46,349 nucleotides of DNA from Acidobacteriaceae bacterium (GCA_025352065.1 JANXUC010000124.1:1-46349); one strand, 5' to 3'. Counted from the stretch's first letter, positions 17,807 through 25,636 are shown. A program made the numbers and translations. Notes: generated by a model from the letters alone, not told the origin.

Positions 17807-18358
17807 TTACCCTCTGGGCAAAGTGCAAATGTCGGCGAGGTTGCGGTAACGTTCAGCGTGGTCCAAGCCGTAGCCCACCACGAATTCGTCGGGAATCTGA
17901 AATCCCACGTAGTCGGCTTTGATCGGCATGATCCGTCGCGACGACTTGTCCAGCAAAGCGGCAATGCGAAAGGCTTTTGGCTGGTGAGCCAGGAATAGTT
18001 TTCGCAAATACGTCATCGTCAACCCTGTGTCGAGAATGTCCTCGACGACGATCACGTTTTTGTCGGCCATGGACTGATCGACATCTTTGGTTAGGCGAAC
18101 TTCGCCGGTGGAATCCCACCCGCCCTGCAACTCCTGCGCCGGGCTGGGCCGGTTGCCGTAGCTGGAGACGCCAATGAAATCAAAGGTGGCATCGAGTTGA
18201 ATCTGGCGCGCCAGATCGCTGAGAAAAATTGCGGCACCCTTGAGCACGCCAATGAGAATAATGGGTTCGCCTGAGAAATCCCGCGTGATCTGCGCTCCCA
18301 TTTCCGCGACGCGCTGCGCAATTTGTTGACGTGAAAAAAGAATCTGGGGCTCGGACAT
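17807..18358 (-). CDS. hpt: Hypoxanthine (guanine) phosphoribosyltransferase
   Basis: Purine salvage enzyme that makes IMP or GMP from the base and PRPP. 183 residues, normal. The PRPP-binding motif is VIVVEDILDTGLTM (about 99-112), with LIGVLKGAAIFLSDLAR as the first pyrophosphate loop and DYVGFQIPDEFVVGYGLD as the base-binding end. First gene of the minus-strand unit with the phosphatase and lysA; divergent from the rhodanese gene. Confidence 0.96.
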   Translation of the reverse strand: MSEPQILFSRQQIAQRVAEMGAQITRDFSGEPIILIGVLKGAAIFLSDLARQIQLDATFDFIGVSSYGNRPSPAQELQGGWDSTGEVRLTKDVDQSMADKNVIVVEDILDTGLTMTYLRKLFLAHQPKAFRIAALLDKSSRRIMPIKADYVGFQIPDEFVVGYGLDHAERYRNLADICTLPRG

Positions 18359-18430
18359 AGCGGCCTATTGTAACCCGACGCTGGTACCTCGGCGGAGAAA
18401 GTCGCGCGGTGCAGTATTCATGGTACCGTT

Positions 18431-18480
18431 TTGGTAGGTTCGTGATGAGTTCTACAATAGCTTTTCATGCATTCCAGGAG
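18431..18480 (+). promoter_or_regulatory. Sigma-70-type promoter and ribosome-binding site of the rhodanese operon
   Basis: TTGGTA (18431-18436) and TACAAT (18453-18458) are 16 bases apart; an AGGAG at 18476-18480 lies five bases before the ATG at 18486. This would drive the rhodanese, UPF0173 and O-methyltransferase genes. Confidence 0.5.
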
Positions 18481-18485
18481 AATCT

Positions 18486-18836
18486 ATGCCACTACCCGAA
18501 TTCCAACAGCTCTGTACCGAAGCGAAAAAAGAAATCCAAGAGATTGGACCGACCGATCTTCGTCAAATGCAGCAATCCGGCGAGGATTTTGCGCTGATTG
18601 ATGTACGTGAAGCGGAAGAATCAGCACGAGGCATGATTCCGAATGCGATTGCGATCTCGCGCGGTGTTTTGGAACTGAAGATCGACCAAGTCACGATCGA
18701 CAAAGACAAGAAAATTGTTCTGTACTGTGCTGGCGGCAATCGTTCGGCGCTCGCTGGGTGGATGCTGAAGAAGATGGGTTTTAAGAACGTGATCTCTCTA
18801 GCTGGCGGCTACGGCGGCTGGATGCAATCGCAATAA
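18486..18836 (+). CDS. Single-domain rhodanese-like sulfurtransferase
   Basis: 116 residues forming one rhodanese domain. The active-site loop is CAGGNRS with the catalytic Cys at residue 81, preceded by KKIVLY, and LIDVREAEESARGMIPNAI is the conserved first block. Such enzymes carry sulfur as a persulfide; the physiological partner is unknown. It is cytoplasmic (no signal peptide) and is the first of three closely spaced plus-strand genes, 22 bp before the UPF0173 gene. Confidence 0.93.
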   Translation: MPLPEFQQLCTEAKKEIQEIGPTDLRQMQQSGEDFALIDVREAEESARGMIPNAIAISRGVLELKIDQVTIDKDKKIVLYCAGGNRSALAGWMLKKMGFKNVISLAGGYGGWMQSQ

Positions 18837-18858
18837 GCAGGAGTGGGAGTTAGCCGAC

Positions 18859-19560
18859 ATGGACCTGAAAGGCATTCAACTCACATGGCTAGGTCACGCC
18901 AGTTTTCGCATTGAAACGCCTGGCGGCAAGACTATTTATGTTGACCCTTGGGTTATGGGTAACCCCATGTGTCCCGAGAAGGACAAGACCGTCAAGAAGG
19001 CAGATGCGCTCCTCTGTACCCACGGTCACGGTGACCACATCGGCGATGCAGTTGAGATTGCGATCAAGCATAACGCGGTCGCTGTAGGCATACCGGAGCT
19101 GTGCGCATGGCTTAAGAAGAAGGGCGTAGAGCAAATTGCGCAGATGAACAAAGGCGGTACGCAGACGGTGGCAGGTGTAAGAATCACGATGGTTCATGCG
19201 GATCACTCCTGTGGTATTTTTGATGGCGATCAGGTGATCTACGGCGGTGAAGCCGTGGGCTACGTGATGGAGTTCGAGAACGGGGTCAAGATTTATCACG
19301 CTGGTGATACGAACGTCTTTGGGGATATGCAGATCATCCGCGACCTTTACGCGCCGGAAATTGCCATGCTTCCCATCGGCGATCTTTATACAATGTCGCC
19401 GCGGGAAGCCGCGTATGCTTGCAAACTCCTAAAATCGAAGTACGTGATCCCAATGCATTTCGGAACCTTTCCCCTACTCACTGGTCGTCCGAGCGAGTTG
19501 CAGAAACTGGCTCCGGATGTTGAGGTGTTTGAAATGACTCCCGGCGTAACGATTTCGTAG
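18859..19560 (+). CDS. UPF0173 metal-dependent hydrolase (metallo-beta-lactamase fold)
   Basis: 233-residue cytoplasmic hydrolase of the YtkL/UPF0173 group. The dinuclear metal motif THGHGDHIGDA is at residues 54-64 (H55, H57, D59, H60); AGDTNVFGDM (about 152) and IPMHFGTFP (about 207) supply the remaining ligands. WLGHASFRIE at the N-terminus is typical. The substrate is unknown. It is 22 bp after the rhodanese gene and 23 bp before the O-methyltransferase, so co-transcription is likely. Confidence 0.94.
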   Translation: MDLKGIQLTWLGHASFRIETPGGKTIYVDPWVMGNPMCPEKDKTVKKADALLCTHGHGDHIGDAVEIAIKHNAVAVGIPELCAWLKKKGVEQIAQMNKGGTQTVAGVRITMVHADHSCGIFDGDQVIYGGEAVGYVMEFENGVKIYHAGDTNVFGDMQIIRDLYAPEIAMLPIGDLYTMSPREAAYACKLLKSKYVIPMHFGTFPLLTGRPSELQKLAPDVEVFEMTPGVTIS

Positions 19561-19583
19561 AGTTGCAGTAAAGGACGAAGCTG

Positions 19584-20279
19584 ATGCCAGAAGAAGAACG
19601 ATCAGACGGTTCAAAGCCATCGGTAAGAGGGGATTGGCGCAGCAGTCGGGGTATCACGACGGATCACGTTGATAGCTATCTCTACTCTCTGCTGCCAGCT
19701 CGCGATACCGTTCTTGGAGAGATGGAAGCGGAAGCCACAGCGCACGATATTCCTATCGTTGGCCCTGCGGTCGGACGCCTGTTTTATCAGCTGGCGACGA
19801 TGATCCAGGCGAAGACAGTTTTCGAAATGGGATCGGCCATCGGTTACTCCACCATCTGGTGGGCACGGGCGGTAGGTGAGACGGGTCGCGTGTTCTACAC
19901 CGATGGCGATCGCCGCAACGCAGACAAGGCTCGACGATACTTTGACCGCGCAGGCGTGACGTCTCGCATCAGCATCCACACCGGGGATGCGCTGGAAATC
20001 CTCTCCGAACAAAAAGACGAGTTCGACATCATTTTCAACGATGTAGATAAACACGACTACCCGCGAGTTCTGCGTCTAGCCGCGCCCAGATTGCGCAAAG
20101 GCGGGCTCTTTATTACTGACAACACTTTGTGGGGCGGGAAGGTAGCGTCGCCTGCCGCGTCGGAAGGCAAGCTAACGCAGGGCATTCAGGAGTTCAATCG
20201 CTTGTCTTACGTTGCGCAGGACTTCTACCCAGTACTCGTGCCGCTTAGAGATGGGGTTACGATGATGTTGAAGATATAA
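19584..20279 (+). CDS. Class I SAM-dependent O-methyltransferase (family 3, COMT-like)
   Basis: 231 residues with the O-methyltransferase family 3 pattern: helical N-terminus (ARDTVLGEMEAEATAHDIPIV), SAM motif I VFEMGSAIGYSTIWWA, motif II VFYTDGD, DALEILSEQKDEFDIIFNDVDKHDYPRVL with the metal-binding Asp, and LFITDNTLWGG. The substrate could be a catechol-type small molecule; it cannot be told from sequence. Third gene of the rhodanese operon, convergent with bshB1 (7-base gap). Confidence 0.92.
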   Translation: MPEEERSDGSKPSVRGDWRSSRGITTDHVDSYLYSLLPARDTVLGEMEAEATAHDIPIVGPAVGRLFYQLATMIQAKTVFEMGSAIGYSTIWWARAVGETGRVFYTDGDRRNADKARRYFDRAGVTSRISIHTGDALEILSEQKDEFDIIFNDVDKHDYPRVLRLAAPRLRKGGLFITDNTLWGGKVASPAASEGKLTQGIQEFNRLSYVAQDFYPVLVPLRDGVTMMLKI

Positions 20280-20286
20280 ATCCGAG

Positions 20287-21003
20287 CTAGATGGACTTCA
20301 CAGGGATCAGCAACAAGTCGTCCACCAATCCCACTTCCTTTTGCACGAACGGCTCACCGTATTCCACGCCGGCCAGCATTCCGTAAAACCGCGCCATCGC
20401 GCCGACTCGCGTACGAATCTCGGCATGAGCGGGGAAGTCGGCGCTACCGGCTGCCTGGTCTTCATATTGCGATTTGTAGGCGAAGAGGGATTGCGTGCGC
20501 GCTTCAAACTGCTCGCTGATGTCTACCACGAAGCTTGGGCGCACGTCGTGGTACAGAGACGCGTAGACGATTTTAAACGGACGATGCGGCTCGCCCTCGA
20601 TCTCGAGCTTCCGCAATCCCGAGAGAAAACACGCTTCATATCCCAGCGTCGAGGCTGTAGCATGATCGGGATGACGCGCTTGCCAGTAGGGAAGTATCAC
20701 GACCCGAGGCCGCGTTTCGCGAAGCACGCGCGCTACCTTAAGCCGGTTTTCCCAAGTGTTCTCGACGCGGCCATCTGGGATGTCGAGTGCCTTCCGCCAC
20801 GCAGCTTGCAAGATTCCGGCTGCGTCGCCGGCTTCCCGCGCACGGTCTTCCGCGGTGCCGCGCGTGCCCATCTCGCCTTGTGTCAAATCCAGAATACCGG
20901 TGCGATGCCCGCGCTGCGCCATCTTGAGCAGAGTACCGCCACAAGTTTGCTCCACATCGTCGCGATGCGCGGCAATGGCCAAAACGTCGAGAGGTAGAGT
21001 CAT
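20287..21003 (-). CDS. bshB1: BshB1-type bacillithiol biosynthesis deacetylase (PIG-L family)
   Basis: Zinc deacetylase that removes the acetyl group of GlcNAc-malate in bacillithiol synthesis. The ATG at 21003 begins right after the stop of the DUF190 gene (TGA-A-ATG) and gives 238 residues (MTLPLDVLAIAAHRDD); an ATG at 21027 would overlap the upstream gene. Conserved BshB1 blocks are GGTLLKMAQRGHRTGILDLTQGEMGTRG, ALDIPDGRVEN, VVILPYWQARHPDHATAS and the C-terminal SLYHDVRPSFVVDIS. The metal motif reads AHRDD where most PIG-L proteins have AHPDD; the His and both Asp are kept. Last gene of the crcB-DUF190-bshB1 unit. BshA and BshC are not in the window. Confidence 0.9.
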   Translation of the reverse strand: MTLPLDVLAIAAHRDDVEQTCGGTLLKMAQRGHRTGILDLTQGEMGTRGTAEDRAREAGDAAGILQAAWRKALDIPDGRVENTWENRLKVARVLRETRPRVVILPYWQARHPDHATASTLGYEACFLSGLRKLEIEGEPHRPFKIVYASLYHDVRPSFVVDISEQFEARTQSLFAYKSQYEDQAAGSADFPAHAEIRTRVGAMARFYGMLAGVEYGEPFVQKEVGLVDDLLLIPVKSI

Positions 21004-21004
21004 T

Positions 21005-21322
21005 TCAGTCAAGCGAGCCTTGCTCAATAACCACCTTCTCCCGCACGATCAACCGGTGTGCTGCCATTTCCTTGAGCATGGGCAGGACGCGGTTCACATG
21101 CTCGTCGGTGTCAACAAAGGTCACCACCACGGGCAGTTTTCCGCCAACGTCTACCAGATGGGTCGATTCCACCTGCTGGCGTCCCGTGAATCCCGCAACA
21201 GCGTGGAAAACTGTCGCTCCTGCCATGTTCTCTTGATGGAGAAAATTCAGGACTTCCAGATACAGCGGCTTGTGATGCCACTGATCGGCCTCGTTCAAAT
21301 AGAGTGTGACCTGGATAGCCAT
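21005..21322 (-). CDS. DUF190 protein, CrcB partner
   Basis: 105 residues from the ATG at 21322 (MAIQVTLYLNEADQWHHKPL). Longer readings of this frame run into the crcB gene and are not credible. The pattern of a ferredoxin-like, PII-like fold is visible: YLEVLNFLHQENMAGATVFHAVAGFTG, then LPVVVTFVDTDEHVNRVLPML. DUF190 genes frequently sit beside crcB and are thought to take part in fluoride or ion homeostasis, but no mechanism is established. It is 10 bp after crcB and 1 bp before bshB1. Confidence 0.88.
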   Translation of the reverse strand: MAIQVTLYLNEADQWHHKPLYLEVLNFLHQENMAGATVFHAVAGFTGRQQVESTHLVDVGGKLPVVVTFVDTDEHVNRVLPMLKEMAAHRLIVREKVVIEQGSLD

Positions 21323-21332
21323 ACCCGGAATT

Positions 21333-21707
21333 CTACAGCACCCGCGCCAGCGCCATGCCCGCCAGCGCTGCTGCCAGCGACAGCAGATTGTTGGAAACGA
21401 CATTGGCACCCACCAACAACCACTGTCCTTGCTCCATGAGCGCCATACTCTCGAAGGTGTAGCTCGAGAAGGTGGTAAAGCCGCCACAAAATCCAACCGC
21501 CACAAACAACCGCCAGCGTGGATCGACAATCACGCGCTCCATCGTCCAGATCATGAAAAATCCCAAGATGAAGCTGCCCAGCACATTGATCGTTAGCGTT
21601 CCATAAGGAAACGCCGAACCCAAAAGTCGAGCCGCCGATCGGCTCATCCAGTAACGGAGATTCGCGCCGAGGATTGCGCCGAGAGAAATTGCCAGAAAAT
21701 CGAGCAC
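21333..21707 (-). CDS. crcB: CrcB/Fluc fluoride exporter
   Basis: 124-residue four-helix membrane protein that works as a dual-topology dimer to let fluoride out of the cell. Family marks are LGAILGANLRYW at the N-terminus, GTLTINVLGSFILGF with the pore Asn (N41), and VGFCGGFTTFSSYTFE with the Phe/Thr/Ser residues of the central ion site. The start is the GTG at 21707, ten bases after a GGAG box (21718-21721). Longer readings (ATG 21743 or 21863) are excluded because their codons lie inside or upstream of the fluoride riboswitch at 21731-21787. First gene of the unit with DUF190 and bshB1. Confidence 0.93.
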   Translation of the reverse strand: MLDFLAISLGAILGANLRYWMSRSAARLLGSAFPYGTLTINVLGSFILGFFMIWTMERVIVDPRWRLFVAVGFCGGFTTFSSYTFESMALMEQGQWLLVGANVVSNNLLSLAAALAGMALARVL

Positions 21708-21730
21708 GATGGACCGTCTCCAGAAGAGAA

Positions 21731-21787
21731 TGGTAGGAGTCATCAGCCGGATGCTATTACGCGGCAGTTCTGGCGAACCCCATCGCC
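21731..21787 (-). promoter_or_regulatory. Fluoride riboswitch (crcB motif)
   Basis: On the minus strand the leader begins GGCGATGGGGTTCGCC, continues with the conserved AACTGCC, a short variable hairpin loop, then GGCTGATGACTCCTACCA. This matches the crcB-motif consensus: stem GGCGA/TCGCC, the ACTGCC/GGC stem, the invariant CTGATG and the CCTAC end. GGGGT of the first loop can pair with ACTCC near the end (one G-U), which is the pseudoknot of fluoride aptamers. The crcB ribosome-binding site follows 10 bases downstream, so control could be on translation; I see no terminator hairpin with a T run. It should turn on the downstream unit when fluoride binds. Confidence 0.93.
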
Positions 21788-21873
21788 GTCGTTTAGGTTT
21801 TATCACATTGAGGATCGGGGTGCGTACGGCCCGGAAACTCCTGTACGTCCGCCTTTGCCCCAACCCAAACTCA

Positions 21874-22785
21874 CTATTTTTTGCGCTCGACCAAATACCG
21901 CGCCAAAGCCTTCAGTGTCTCCGCCCGCTCCTTAAACGGCTCCAATGCAGTGAATGCTTGCGCCACCAGCACATCCGCCCGTCGCAATGATTCTTCAATC
22001 CCATACAGTGCGGGATACGTTACTTTCTCCGCCGCCGTGTCTTTCCCGGCGGTCTTGCCAAGCTGCTCCGACGACTGTGTCACATCCAGAACGTCGTCCA
22101 CAATTTGAAACGCCAATCCGACGCCTTGGCCAAAGGTCCGCAAACGCGCGATGGCATCCTCGTTGCCGCCCGCGTACAGGCCGCCACTCACGGTGCTGGC
22201 CGTGATTAGAGCCGCCGTTTTTGCGCGATGAATGTAGTCGAGCGTTTCCGCGTCTGGACGCGTGCGCTCCGCCTCAAGGTCCACGACCTGCCCGCCAATC
22301 ATTCCATCCACAGTCCCCGTGCCGCGAGCGATTTCCGCGATAATCCGCACCCGAGCATCGGAAGGGCAGCGCAGTCCCGCCAACACCTCATAGGCTTGGG
22401 TCTGCAAGGCATCCCCTGCCAAAATCGCAGTCGCCTCGCCAAACGCTTTGTGGCAGGTAGGGCGACCGCGCCGCAAGTCGTCATTGTCCAAAGCGGGTAG
22501 ATCGTCGTGAATCAGCGAATAGGTATGCAGCATCTCCAGCGCCGCACCCACATCCTCAATTCCGGCAGGCAGGGAACCTGCCACCATGCGTCCCGCCTCC
22601 ATGCAAAGGATAGGACGCAGTCGCTTGCCGCCTGCAAAGACGCTATGGCGCATGGCCTGGTGAATCGACGTTGGCCGCACCGTAGCCGCCGGAATCAGCC
22701 GCTCCAGCGCCGCATCCGCCAAGGCGCTGCCCTGCGCCAGGGTTTCCTTTAAGAAGCCTTGCTCCACCGCTGTCTCCTGCACCAT
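21874..22785 (-). CDS. ispA: Polyprenyl (farnesyl/geranylgeranyl) diphosphate synthase
   Basis: Trans-prenyltransferase that condenses IPP with allylic diphosphates. 303 residues. The first Asp-rich motif is HDDLPALDNDD (D94, D95, D100), preceded by GGKRLRPIL with the basic pyrophosphate-binding residues; the second Asp-rich motif is QIVDDVLDVT (about 225). KDTAAEKVTYPALYG is the usual lid segment. The motif spacing fits bacterial IspA-like enzymes, but product chain length (C15 or C20) cannot be fixed by eye. A monocistronic minus-strand gene ending 87 bp upstream of the riboswitch. Confidence 0.93.
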   Translation of the reverse strand: MVQETAVEQGFLKETLAQGSALADAALERLIPAATVRPTSIHQAMRHSVFAGGKRLRPILCMEAGRMVAGSLPAGIEDVGAALEMLHTYSLIHDDLPALDNDDLRRGRPTCHKAFGEATAILAGDALQTQAYEVLAGLRCPSDARVRIIAEIARGTGTVDGMIGGQVVDLEAERTRPDAETLDYIHRAKTAALITASTVSGGLYAGGNEDAIARLRTFGQGVGLAFQIVDDVLDVTQSSEQLGKTAGKDTAAEKVTYPALYGIEESLRRADVLVAQAFTALEPFKERAETLKALARYLVERKK

Positions 22786-23095
22786 GAATCGCTGAGTATA
22801 ACAAGTGGAGCGCGTAACGGGTATTTCACACCCGATTTAAGTGAAGTGAGCTACAATCCCGAGGACTTAAAGACTTGACTCAGGCGACAACTCGGCGAGA
22901 CTTGCGACTCAGCCTCCGTTGTCAGCCGCGTTCTTTCTTCGCCGTGGAGAAGAGTTCAGGCCTTACCCTAAAGCCTTTACCCACAGCGCGTTGCGAGTTC
23001 AGCTTTGGTTTCGAAGTGGATCGCTTTGACTCGGCATGAAATTACCGAGAAATCCCGCAATCGGCGAGAGTGCAAAATGTTGTAGAGAGGATTCA
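22786..23095. other. Intergenic stretch without a recognisable gene
   Basis: About 310 bases between the polyprenyl synthase start and the truncated ORF at 23096. A small hairpin CGGGT/ACCCG lies at 22818-22834, and a TACAAT at about 22853 could be a -10 box. Otherwise I see no coding frame, RNA fold or repeat that I can support. Confidence 0.5.
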
Positions 23096-23191
23096 ATGTC
23101 AGAAAAGCGGGACACCACAAATACGAGACGACTCTTTCTGAGATTCCTAGCGGCGAGTCCTCTGCTGCTCCGAGGCAAAGAGCTGGGCTAG
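23096..23191 (+). pseudogene. Truncated N-terminus with twin-arginine signal
   Basis: A GAGAGG ribosome-binding site precedes ATG 23096, and the frame encodes 31 residues (MSEKRDTTNTRRLFLRFLAASPLL...) before a TAG. Polar residues, an RR pair and a hydrophobic run make a Tat-type signal peptide. Signals of this kind start exported oxidoreductases in Acidobacteria (alpha-hydroxy-acid oxidase-like proteins come to mind, from memory). The body is missing: after the stop, the sequence is an MFS transporter fragment. It looks like the stump left by a deletion. Confidence 0.5.
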
Positions 23192-23205
23192 AGGCGCCGC
23201 GATAA

Positions 23206-23785
23206 GGCCGCCGCCGGCTGGGAGAGATTGGCGGCGCGGTATTCGTCACACAGGCGGTTGCCGCTTTGTTGTGTGGTCGCTACTGTGACCGCTGGCTGGC
23301 GCGAGGAGGAACTTCGACGCGCGTCCGCAAGACCTTTTTCTGACTTCCGGGATTATCGCAACAGGAACGCTACTTTGGGCGAGCACCTTTGTCGGACCTA
23401 TGTTTTGCGTTCTGCTGTTGATGTGGCAGGCGCTGGGATAGGAGTCAGCGGTTCCAACATGTGGCCCACCACGCAGACCCTGGCGGGGCCGCACGCCTCG
23501 GGGCGGTGGACGGGGTTGCAGTGCGGTTTTGCGAACTACTCGGGCGTGCTCGCTGCGACGTTGACCGGGATGATCGTCGGACGCACGGGGCATTTTGCCC
23601 CGGCGTTTGCGGTGGCGATGGGATTTGGCCTGCTGGGAGCGGCGTGTTGGGTCTTTATCGTCGGTCCGATTGAGCTAGTGGTCTGGCCAAGGCAAACCCC
23701 GCGAGAAGCCTTGCCGAAGATATCTGGAGACCTAGCGCCTGGACCTGCTGCAGTCAAAGCAATGCTTGATCGGAACAGAACCTAA
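23206..23785 (+). pseudogene. Frameshifted, 5'-truncated MFS transporter
   Basis: Three consecutive frames each carry part of one membrane transporter. Frame 1 (from 23206) reads LGEIGGAVFVTQAVAALLCGR...RVRKTFF and stops; frame 3 (23331-23441) reads DLFLTSGIIATGTLLW...VLLLMWQALG and stops; frame 2 (about 23435-23785) reads GVSGSNMWPTTQTLAGPHASG, then membrane segments such as AVAMGFGLLGAACWVFIVGPIEL. Together they make the C-terminal half of an ACS-like MFS protein, with two frameshifts and no start. The piece ends 26 bp before the start of an intact methyltransferase gene. A different, intact MFS gene lies at 25637. Confidence 0.75.
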
Positions 23786-23811
23786 GGATGAAGCAACGAG
23801 GAGAGAAAAAC

Positions 23812-24642
23812 GTGGCAACCACAACAGAAACTTCCACCCAATACGCGCTCGGCTACAGCAACTCCGAGCATGACCGCCTTATTCGGCAAGCCAACCGCAT
23901 TGCACCCACCACCGAGCGCCTGTTCCGCGAAGCGGGCATCAGGCCTGGACATCGCGTCCTCGATCTCGGCTCCGGCATGGGAGACGTCGCCATGCTGGTC
24001 GCCAAATTAGTCGGACCCTCCGGCGAAGTTGTGGGCATCGAGCGCGATGCGAACTCGATTGCACGAGCGCGTGAACGCGTCGCTGCTGCAGGACTCACCA
24101 ATGTGAGCTTTACACAGAGCGACGTAAACCAGATTGTAAGCGACAAGCCCTTTGATGCCGCTGTCGGACGCTTCATCTTGATGTTTCTTCCCGATCCTGC
24201 ATCAGTCCTTCGCTCTTTACTGAAGCTCATTCGACCGGGTGGGGCAATCGCTTTCCAGGAACCTACCTGGATTCCATTCCTCGCTTCCAGCGCGCGTTTG
24301 CCCCTTTGGTCGAAGGTTCTTGGTTCAATCCATGAAACTTTTCTGCGCTCTGGAGTCAATCCCGAGATGGGGCCCGATCTTTTCAAAATGTTTCAAGAAG
24401 TTGGACTGCCCGCGCCTTCCATGAGGATGGAAGCACTACTGGGCAGCGATGCCGAGTTTACAGGATTGATCACAGACCTCATCGGCAGCCTGCAACCACT
24501 GGCCCAGCAGCACAACGTGTCACTCGAAGCACTCGGTGACTTCGGCACGCTTGCCCAGAGGGTTCAGGCTGAAGTTACCACGTCGAAAACTGTGGTCAGT
24601 TTCGTACCAATTGTTGGTGTGTGGGCGCGGAAGGCGGAATAG
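23812..24642 (+). CDS. Class I SAM-dependent methyltransferase
   Basis: About 276 residues from the GTG at 23812, chosen because GAGGAG lies nine bases upstream; an ATG at 23788 would place that box inside the gene. A UbiE/Methyltransf_11-like domain is evident: RVLDLGSGMGDVAMLVAKLVG (motif I), VVGIERDANSIARARERV (motif II), FDAAVGRFILMFLPDPASVLRSLLKLIRPGGAIAFQEP. The C-terminal third is helical and divergent. The substrate is unknown. First gene of a three-gene unit with an ornithine cyclodeaminase-like protein (3-base gap) and an MFS transporter, lying between pseudogenes. Confidence 0.88.
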   Translation: MATTTETSTQYALGYSNSEHDRLIRQANRIAPTTERLFREAGIRPGHRVLDLGSGMGDVAMLVAKLVGPSGEVVGIERDANSIARARERVAAAGLTNVSFTQSDVNQIVSDKPFDAAVGRFILMFLPDPASVLRSLLKLIRPGGAIAFQEPTWIPFLASSARLPLWSKVLGSIHETFLRSGVNPEMGPDLFKMFQEVGLPAPSMRMEALLGSDAEFTGLITDLIGSLQPLAQQHNVSLEALGDFGTLAQRVQAEVTTSKTVVSFVPIVGVWARKAE

Positions 24643-24645
24643 AGT

Positions 24646-25623
24646 ATGCACCTCGGGAAAGAGCTGCTTTACTTGACACGAGCGGAGGTCGAAGCTGTTG
24701 GCCTTACCATGTCCGAAATCATCGCCGTGCTTGAATCAGCATTTCGAGAGAGGGGCGAAGGTAGAGCGGAGATGCCCGCTAAAACCGGGGTCCACACCCA
24801 GCCCGACGCTTTTATTCACGCCATGCCAGCGTCTATCCCCGCTCAGCGAGCCGTCGGCATCAAGTGGGTAGCGGGCTACCCCGCGAACAGCAAACGAGGC
24901 TTGCCCTATATAACCGGGTTGCTGATCCTGAATGATTATGAAACAGGATTGCCCCTCGCGGTGATGGATTGCACGTGGATCACTGCCAAACGCACGGGCG
25001 CGGCCACGGCAATCTCGGCAAAGTATCTGGCGCGACCAGAATCAGAGACGGTCGGCATCCTCGGCTGCGGGGTGCAGGGACGCAGCAATTTGGAAGCCGT
25101 AAAGGCTGCATTCTCAATTAAGAAAGCCTTCGCGTATGACACGCATCCGAGCCGCAGCGTCAACTTCGCAAGAGAGATGGGCCAGCAACTCGAAATCGAA
25201 GTTATTCCCGTCGACGATCCCAGGCAAGCTGTGGTGGATTCGGACATCGTCGTCACCGGCGGGCCCATCCTCCGCAAGCCGCATGCCACGATCCAACCGG
25301 GTTGGTTTGCCGAAGGAGCTTTCGCATCTCTCGTAGACTTCGATTCCTACTGGCATCCAGAAGCGCTTCACCAAGTCGATAAATTCTGTACCGACGACAT
25401 TGCACAATTGGAACACTATCGCCACATTGGATATTTTCAAGATATCCCTCCCGTCTACGCCGATCTCGGCGAGCTTGTGACGGGTAGAAAACCCGGCCGC
25501 CAGTCTCCCAAAGAACGAACGATCGCCTGCAATCTCGGTCTTGCGTTAGACGACATTGCAGTCGCTCCGCTCATCTCCGCCCGCGCAATCGAAAAGGGAA
25601 TCGGAAAATGGCTACCACTTTGA
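24646..25623 (+). CDS. Ornithine cyclodeaminase / mu-crystallin family protein
   Basis: 325-residue NAD(P)-binding protein. VGIKWVAGYPANSKRGLPYITG and LILNDYETGLPLAVMDCTWITAKRTGAATAISAKYL are the family's substrate-side blocks; the Rossmann motif is VGILGCGVQGRSNLEAV (about 141-157), and DIVVTGGPILRKP follows. Members act as ornithine cyclodeaminases, alanine or ketimine reductases, or opine-type enzymes; the true substrate cannot be read from sequence. It starts 3 bases after the methyltransferase stop, and the transporter ATG follows 13 bases after its own stop, so the three probably act together on one metabolite. Confidence 0.9.
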   Translation: MHLGKELLYLTRAEVEAVGLTMSEIIAVLESAFRERGEGRAEMPAKTGVHTQPDAFIHAMPASIPAQRAVGIKWVAGYPANSKRGLPYITGLLILNDYETGLPLAVMDCTWITAKRTGAATAISAKYLARPESETVGILGCGVQGRSNLEAVKAAFSIKKAFAYDTHPSRSVNFAREMGQQLEIEVIPVDDPRQAVVDSDIVVTGGPILRKPHATIQPGWFAEGAFASLVDFDSYWHPEALHQVDKFCTDDIAQLEHYRHIGYFQDIPPVYADLGELVTGRKPGRQSPKERTIACNLGLALDDIAVAPLISARAIEKGIGKWLPL

Positions 25624-25636
25624 ACCGGAGACCCTC

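Noticed and set aside
21708-21863. N-terminal extension of CrcB up to 21863
   Set aside because: The added codons lie in the fluoride riboswitch and its leader; the ATG at 21743 is the conserved CTGATG of the aptamer.
22977-23249. 90-codon minus-strand frame in the gap after the polyprenyl synthase gene
   Set aside because: It overlaps the plus-strand remnants that have recognisable protein sequence and itself has no ribosome-binding site or motif.
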